NCBI GenBank assembly: GCA_002293545.1
Contig: DBDL01000206.1
Coordinates: forward strand, 7,564 to 14,717
DNA: 7,154 nucleotides
Direction: 5' to 3'
From: Lachnoclostridium sp. UBA933
GTDB lineage: Bacteria; Bacillota; Clostridia; Lachnospirales; Lachnospiraceae
The stretch's first letter is position 1; each line of letters opens with the position of its first letter. Positions 6,742-7,154 of this stretch are shown piece by piece. The translations under genes and the position numbers were made by a program. Under the pieces are notes generated by a model. That model was not told the origin of the DNA, ran no database searches, and saw nothing but the letters and a program-made list of their open reading frames with translations.

Positions 6742-6811
6742 ACAATATTTCCTTTTTGATTCAAAATCTCATCAAGAATCGTCGTACCATTTAATAATTT
6801 GAAAAGCAATA

Positions 6812-7154
6812 CTACATGCCGCATACCCTCTGCGCATTTTGTACCGTATTTTTCAGAAGCACCGAGGTCGTTACTGTTCCCACCCCGCCCGGCACCGGTG
6901 TTATTGCCGCCGCATTTTGGGAAACCGGCTCATAATCCACGTCACCGCAGAGCTTTCCGTCAGCCATATTGATACCTACGTCAATTACAATTTGACCGGG
7001 GTGTGTAAAACCGGCGCCGACCATCTTTGCCGAACCCGCACAGGCAATCAAAATATCTGCTCTTTTACATTCCTCGGCGAGGTGAAGTGTTTTGGTATGA
7101 CATACGGTTACCGTGGCATTTCTGCCGATTAAAAGCATGGCAAGCGGTTTGCCT
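6812..7154 (-). CDS. folD: Bifunctional methylenetetrahydrofolate dehydrogenase/cyclohydrolase FolD, C-terminal part
   Basis: FolD interconverts 5,10-methylene-, 5,10-methenyl- and 10-formyl-tetrahydrofolate in cytoplasmic one-carbon metabolism. The visible 113 residues are the C-terminal NADP-binding domain. They begin in the middle of the glycine-rich loop with [15 protein letters not shown], then CHTKT (18-22), ADILIACAG (32-40), VIDVGIN (56-62), GDVDYEPV (70-77) and the family signature [19 protein letters not shown] (86-104). The usual length is about 280 residues, so the N-terminal 60 percent, including the catalytic lysine region, lies beyond the right edge. The gene stops with TAG at 6814-6812. 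An internal ATG at 7138 is simply the Met of the motif PLAMLL, not the real start. Nothing suggests the gene is broken; it is only cut by the window. Confidence 0.96.
   Translation of the reverse strand, partial: GKPLAMLLIGRNATVTVCHTKTLHLAEECKRADILIACAGSAKMVGAGFTHPGQIVIDVGINMADGKLCGDVDYEPVSQNAAAITPVPGGVGTVTTSVLLKNTVQNAQRVCGM

Noticed and set aside
5078..6811. A mobile element or prophage remnant explaining the AT-rich block
   Set aside because: No transposase, integrase, terminal inverted repeats or convincing flanking direct repeats were found. Only composition and gene novelty suggest acquisition.

Overview
The window reads as chromosomal DNA of a low-to-moderate GC Gram-positive anaerobe. 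Strong AGGAGG-type ribosome binding sites, the sequence style of Ppk, Ppx/GppA, QueA and FolD, and a long Ppx with a C-terminal HD-like domain all suggest Bacillota, class Clostridia. Lachnospiraceae or a close relative is my best guess, but I cannot confirm the family from this sequence alone. There is no rRNA, tRNA, CRISPR array, transposase or integrase.

Left block (1-3916, minus strand): a polyphosphate operon. It is transcribed leftward from a candidate promoter near 3887-3916. The order is ppx (exopolyphosphatase/Ppx-GppA family), then ppk (polyphosphate kinase 1), overlapping by 8 bases. After a 92-base gap with no terminator comes the start of an unrecognised, probably membrane, protein that runs off the left edge. 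One transcript would therefore supply both the enzyme that makes polyphosphate and one predicted to degrade it.

Middle block (3917-5077, plus strand): queA, complete, is divergent from ppx. QueA makes the epoxyqueuosine precursor in tRNA. Its leader of about 90 bases contains a GC-rich hairpin which, read on the opposite strand, looks like an intrinsic terminator facing ppx.

Right block (5078-6811): an AT-rich stretch of unrecognised genes between two conserved housekeeping genes. The first part is a self-contained plus-strand unit. It has a good promoter (5149-5177), a 72-residue acidic protein, an overlapping 210-residue protein, and a perfect 12-bp stem terminator (6135-6172). Convergent to it is a 145-residue protein with four predicted membrane segments. 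The window ends in the C-terminal part of folD on the minus strand, 70 bases upstream of the membrane protein gene.

The most interesting item is the two-gene cassette between queA and folD. It has its own promoter and terminator, a base composition unlike its neighbours, and two proteins I do not recognise. Its function cannot be stated from the sequence.
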